Assembly (NCBI RefSeq): GCF_963576675.1
Contig: NC_088916.1
Location: 55,243,001-55,307,000 of the forward strand
Direction: 5' to 3'
DNA: 64,000 nt
Source: Euphorbia lathyris
Taxonomy: Eukaryota; Streptophyta; Magnoliopsida; Malpighiales; Euphorbiaceae
Shown: positions 60,801-64,000 of the stretch, one piece after another
Layout of the letters: every line of letters starts with the position of its first letter
Numbering within the stretch: position 1 is the first letter of the stretch
Notes under the pieces: generated by a model
Databases searched by the model: none
The model's input: the letters and a program-made list of their open reading frames with translations, nothing else
What the model was told of the DNA's origin: nothing
Position numbers and translations under genes: made by a program

Positions 60801-60974
60801 CTTCTTTGAAGAGGTTGCAAGGTCAGTTTTAGGGGTTTTGCTGGGCGTTTGGTCATGCTGACCTTGTCATTTAGTGGGAGTCTCGCTATGCTCCTGCTGA
60901 GGAGGAGACTTAGGGTTTTCATCGGTGTGGTCGTCGTTGTAACCACCACCGGAAAGATTTTGGGAATCCGACAT
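57807..60974 (-). pseudogene. Single long ORF of the inner element, unknown function
   Basis: Starts at ATG 60974 (MSDSQNLSGGGYNDDHTDEN) and runs in one frame to 57807, about 1,055 codons, interrupted only by TGA at 60867-60869, TAG at 59862-59864 and TAG at 58842-58844. Segments: an acidic/Lys-rich start (a K7 run near 60790); a folded-looking domain at 60750-60050 with FFVKVYPSVKNHEVLRCRWF, GLFSLPGRTYHRLVRDFYSN and LATLLNLPNTGTEFR, which resembles the plant family called putative plant transposon protein (from memory, unverified); a long Gln/Glu/Pro-rich disordered middle (59850-58850); and a helical C-terminal part (58720-58050) with a KGKGVAQVNRK basic end. No zinc knuckle, protease or RT. 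It may act as a Gag-like protein; that is inference. Confidence 0.8.
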
Positions 60975-61499
60975 GATTACGAATTCTTTGAGAGGATTTT
61001 GGGATTTAGAGAGAGAGGGATTTGAATGCCAAGGATTTCGAATGTAAAGAGTGAGAAGTGGGGATTCTTCCACTATTTATAGGGGTTCGGATTGATCCTA
61101 TTCGTTGAACTAGCCATTTTACCTCGAGATGATCAATCGACAGAGATTATGGCATTTATGACACGTTCGGCGCATGGGTTTTCTAATTATTGCTTACGTT
61201 ATCCTAGGCTATTTAATACGTGTGCAAGCATTTAATGTTTAATTGATTTTCACTTAGTATTAAGAATGTCAGACGTTTGGGATTCTGAGTAGTCAGTTTT
61301 ACGTAGGATAGTTGTTTGTGAGCTTAGTAACTTAGCTTAGGATAATCACTCAGCATGTATATCTACTCAACATAGGGTGATTTCATGTCATTTTTAACTC
61401 AGCATGCAACAGTTACTAATTTATCACAAATCACTCAGCATGGTAATCACTCAACATTCAATTAAGCACATAGAATTATTGAAGTATCAGCTTTGGTCA
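60975..61499 (-). other. Leader of the inner element
   Basis: Non-coding DNA between the 5' LTR and the ORF. It holds repeated CACTCAGCATG and ACTCAACAT words. No match to a tRNA primer-binding site is found next to the LTR. Confidence 0.6.
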
Positions 61500-61759
61500 G
61501 GGAGGGGTTAGGAACTAATGTAACTTTTTCGCTAATTAATCTTGCTGACTTGATAATTTTAGTGAGTTTATTAACTCAGCTTTGGTCAGCTTGGCCGATC
61601 TTAGTGTAAGATAGCTTTAGTCAGATGTTGACTAAGACTGTTTCACTTGCGAGTTGGGAATTGACATTTTTGTGGTCAGCTTCCAACTCAGCACTCTAAT
61701 TTACTCAGTATCAGCTTTAAACAGTTTACATGCTAAGTAAATATAACAAACAACACATG

Positions 61760-61794
<35 letters not shown>

Positions 61795-62989
61795 AGAGAG
61801 TTAGAAGTTACTCAGTATGACTTATCCTGGTTCGGCCTCTTCGCCTACGTCCAGTCCCTAGACTCCTCCGGCCTTTTAGAATCCAATACTGAGCTCTTTA
61901 AGGGTAGAGCACAAACCGGTTACAAGGCAGTTGAATATGCAAGAGTACCTTCCTCTATTCGTCTACTCAACTCCTACTAAGTGCTACAACCCAGCACCTA
62001 GATTTCTCTACCACTGAGTATTTACAACCAAATACTCAGCACAACACTCTCAATTCACAATTGATACAATTTGCTCTTTTTCAGATAAAGAACACTTTAG
62101 ATGATTACAAAACAATCAATCTAGCATTTACATAAGGAATAGAAAGTCGGTGTAAGATCTCTTTCTTGTTTTTGAGTGCTTTGAATTTGTATCTTTCTCA
62201 CTTGTATTTTCTGTGCAAATTTTGCAATGATCCAAGAGGATTGCTTGTCCTTTTATAGTTGTATTTTGAGGATCAAATGATTTGAATTTGATTTGTCCGT
62301 TGAATCCAAAACGGCTCTTTTGGGGGACAACCTTCTGGTCAGCTTCAGATGTGCAGGCCAATCTTGTTTTCTGATTTCTTCATATGTCAGACTTGTCTTC
62401 TTCCTACAGGCTTTGTTTTCTTGCGGCAGTTTGTCTTATAACAACGACCAGTTGACCCATGCATCTCGGAATTTGGCTTCTGCGTAATTCCAAGGCTTAC
62501 AATTATTGGTGCAGACAATTGTCGGATTTGTCTTTTAGCTAACGGATCATTCATGTTGTCCTGAAGATCACTCAGCTTCACTTCGATAGTCATTGTCTTT
62601 GATTGTCACCAAATCTCATACTGAGTTCTTTTTCACTCAGCTTCCATGGTCAGCTTCGTTCTGCAAGATCTAGTTCTGAAGCAGACTTCTTTTATGTTGA
62701 GTTCCGTTCCACTCAGCTTCTTTGATCAACTTCATTCTTAAGCTGTTGTTTTGAAGATGACTTATCTTTTCTTGTGCTGAGTTGCTCTTCACTCAGCTTG
62801 TGTTGTGTTCTCATGCTGACTTTGTCCTGTCTTAATTTTTATTTCCTTTTGTATTTATGTTTATACTCAATATTGAACAAACAGATTAGTACAATTAAAT
62901 CAAAGCACTTAAATTTAATTGTCTCTTAATCATAGATTAAACTTAAATGATTTTGTCAAATCAAAATCTTGTGGAAAGGTGTTTCAACA
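61500..62989 (-). repeat. 5' LTR of the inner element, inner end missing
   Basis: 1,490 bp. It matches the other LTR from 56097 onward but lacks the last 27 bp (TGTTGGTCCCGTGTG... in plus sense) that should adjoin the internal DNA. TATA box at 62249-62258 on minus. TA repeat about 28 bp, shorter than in the 3' LTR. Confidence 0.9.
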
Positions 62990-63268
62990 GGTAGCTCCAG
63001 CGTTCTTAAGCCCAAAAGGCATGACTTTGAAGCAATAAGTCGCCTGGTGAGTTACGAAGGAAGTCTTGATCCTGTCTGATGGCTCCATGAGGATCTGGTG
63101 ATAACTCGACTTCACATCAGTGAAGGAATATACTGCATGTCCTGCGGTTCCGTTAACTAGAATGTCAATACAAGGCAGAGGGTAGTTGTCTTTAGGACAA
63201 ACCTTATTAAGATCCATGAAATCAATACACAGGCGGTACGATCCGCTTGCCTTTTTAACCAGGACCAC
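62990..63268 (-). pseudogene. Tat element RT, N-terminal part
   Basis: Reads VLVKKASGSYRLCIDFMDLN, KVCPKDNYPLPCIDILVN and MPFGLKNAGAT, the fingers and palm blocks before the catalytic YVDD. The frame resumes at 56064 once the inner element is removed. Two substitutions in otherwise constant places (FMDLN and FTDVKSS, where FTDLN and F-D-A-x-S are usual) hint at relaxed constraint. Confidence 0.9.
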
Positions 63269-63299
63269 ATTCTTCAGCCACTAGGACCGCATCTTCAGC

Positions 63300-63960
63300 G
63301 ATATTGAGTTTGTGAGTGATCACATCTAGACTGACCCCTGTGAGGATCTCATCCTTCCAAGCGAACACATCTTCCGACTCGAGGAGAACCTTCGTAACAT
63401 CCTCCTTAACCTCAACTTTTAACCCTCTGGCGATTTGTACCTACTTACCTTTCGCTATAAGAAATATTTCTGTATCTCCAAGGGTCGTCATAACGAGTTC
63501 TTCTTCGTCATCATTAGACTGCGGGCGAATCGACAGGGATGCCAAATATGTCTCCTGAGAAACTTTCTAATTCCCCTTGATCATCACACCTCCCTTGGCT
63601 GTATGGATGTACATCGTCAAATGGCGTATCGATATGAGAGCCGCCACTTCTGAGATGAAAGGCCGCCCTAAGATGATGTTGTATGCCAATTGACCGTCCA
63701 TGATGGTGAACTCCAGATCTCCCATCCACACCTGATCTTCATCTGCTAACTCGCATTCCAGTGTCACTTAGCCCTTTGTTTGGATTGTGTGACCTGTCAC
63801 TCCCAGAATATCCACGATGGTGGTCTCAATCTGAATAGGGTCAACTTTGAGTTTGGCGAATGCTCCCCTAGTAATGACATTACAAGAACTGCCAGTGTTT
63901 ATTATCACTCTCTTCATCTCCCATCCTTCCACCATCATAGTGATGACGAGAGCGTCTGGG
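63300..63960 (-). pseudogene. Tat element retropepsin with altered active site
   Basis: Homologous to 2895-3500, sharing DPIQIETTIVDI, YNIILGRPFISEVAALISI and a following acidic segment. The catalytic site reads INTGSSCNVIT at about 63865-63900, so Asp is replaced by Asn, which should abolish activity. In-frame stops follow QTKG and IKGN. The linker to RT (63270-63330) is short and broken. Confidence 0.85.
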
Positions 63961-64000
63961 GGGGAATCACCGGACCAACATCTGCAAAGGGGCGGTTAAG

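Larger units (their letters stand above)
56070..62989 (-). mobile_element. Non-autonomous LTR retrotransposon nested in the RT
   Basis: 6,920 bp, inserted in the RT gene with a perfect 5-bp duplication GGTAG (56065-56069 and 62990-62994). Removing it and one copy restores the outer RT frame exactly. The ends are TGTTG/CAACA. LTRs are 56070-57581 and 61500-62989. The internal 3.9 kb holds a single long ORF on minus and no protease, RT or integrase, so it must rely on enzymes of other elements. By eye the LTRs differ at roughly 30 sites in 1.47 kb (about 2%), besides indels and a different TA-repeat length, so the insertion is comparatively young. Confidence 0.93.
49746..64000 (-). mobile_element. 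Tat-lineage Ty3/gypsy element, minus strand, 5' end outside
   Basis: From right to left on the minus strand: protease (63300-63960), first part of RT (62990-63268), a nested LTR element (56070-62989), rest of RT, RNase H, second RNase H and integrase (56064-53443). Then come a repeat-rich 3' region, an antisense gene (50551-52768), a polypurine tract and the 3' LTR. The extra RNase H after the RT's own and an ORF in opposite sense near the 3' LTR are known traits of the Tat lineage (for example Grande and Retand). The 5' LTR and most of gag lie beyond the window. Several nonsense mutations and the nested insertion make it inactive. Confidence 0.92.

Overview
The window is plant nuclear DNA, most likely from a core eudicot. 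The evidence is GT-AG introns in host genes, a SHI/STYLISH-type transcription factor, a V-ATPase subunit a gene of 18 exons, an RD19-type cysteine protease gene, and plant-specific transposon lineages (Tat-type Ty3/gypsy, Ty1/copia, L1-type LINE, Harbinger-, hAT- and Mutator-like MITEs). I cannot name the species from sequence alone.

Only three host genes are convincing. (1) An SRS (SHI/STYLISH/LRP1) zinc-finger regulator lies on the plus strand (15533-16790, two exons), with a GA-rich leader and several upstream ORFs. (2) VHA-a, the membrane subunit a of the vacuolar H+-ATPase, lies on the plus strand (38503-46608, 18 exons, 817 aa). (3) An RD19-like papain-family vacuolar protease lies on the minus strand (47506-49296, four exons, 364 aa), converging on VHA-a. 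VHA-a acidifies the vacuole and RD19-type enzymes work in acidic vacuoles, so the pair shares a compartment; I see no evidence of co-regulation.

Layout. 1-1795: AT-rich, empty. 1796-5620: rearranged plus-strand Tat-type gypsy relic ending in an LTR. 5621-8058: minus-strand copia relic. 8059-15000: intergenic DNA with MITEs and a LINE scrap split by a MITE. 15-17 kb: SRS gene. 17-26.5 kb: MITE-rich DNA, including a 1.5-kb Mutator-like element with a CpG-rich core. 26.5-29.9 kb: plus-strand copia relic. 29.9-32.7 kb: cluster of MITEs, one nested in another. 33.3-38.0 kb: near-complete minus-strand LINE with a 16-bp target duplication, lying directly upstream of VHA-a. 38-49.3 kb: the VHA-a and RD19 pair. 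49.7-64 kb: minus-strand Tat-type gypsy element running off the window, carrying an antisense gene near its 3' LTR and split inside its reverse transcriptase by a second LTR element (56070-62989). That inner element has no recognisable pol and encodes one long ORF of unknown function.

The most unusual material is that inner element (a roughly 1,055-codon ORF, with the words ACTCAG/CTGAGT and GTCAGC dispersed through LTRs and coding DNA alike), the antisense ORF of the outer element, and the CpG-rich Mutator-like element. I found no tRNA, rRNA, CRISPR or prokaryotic-type system.
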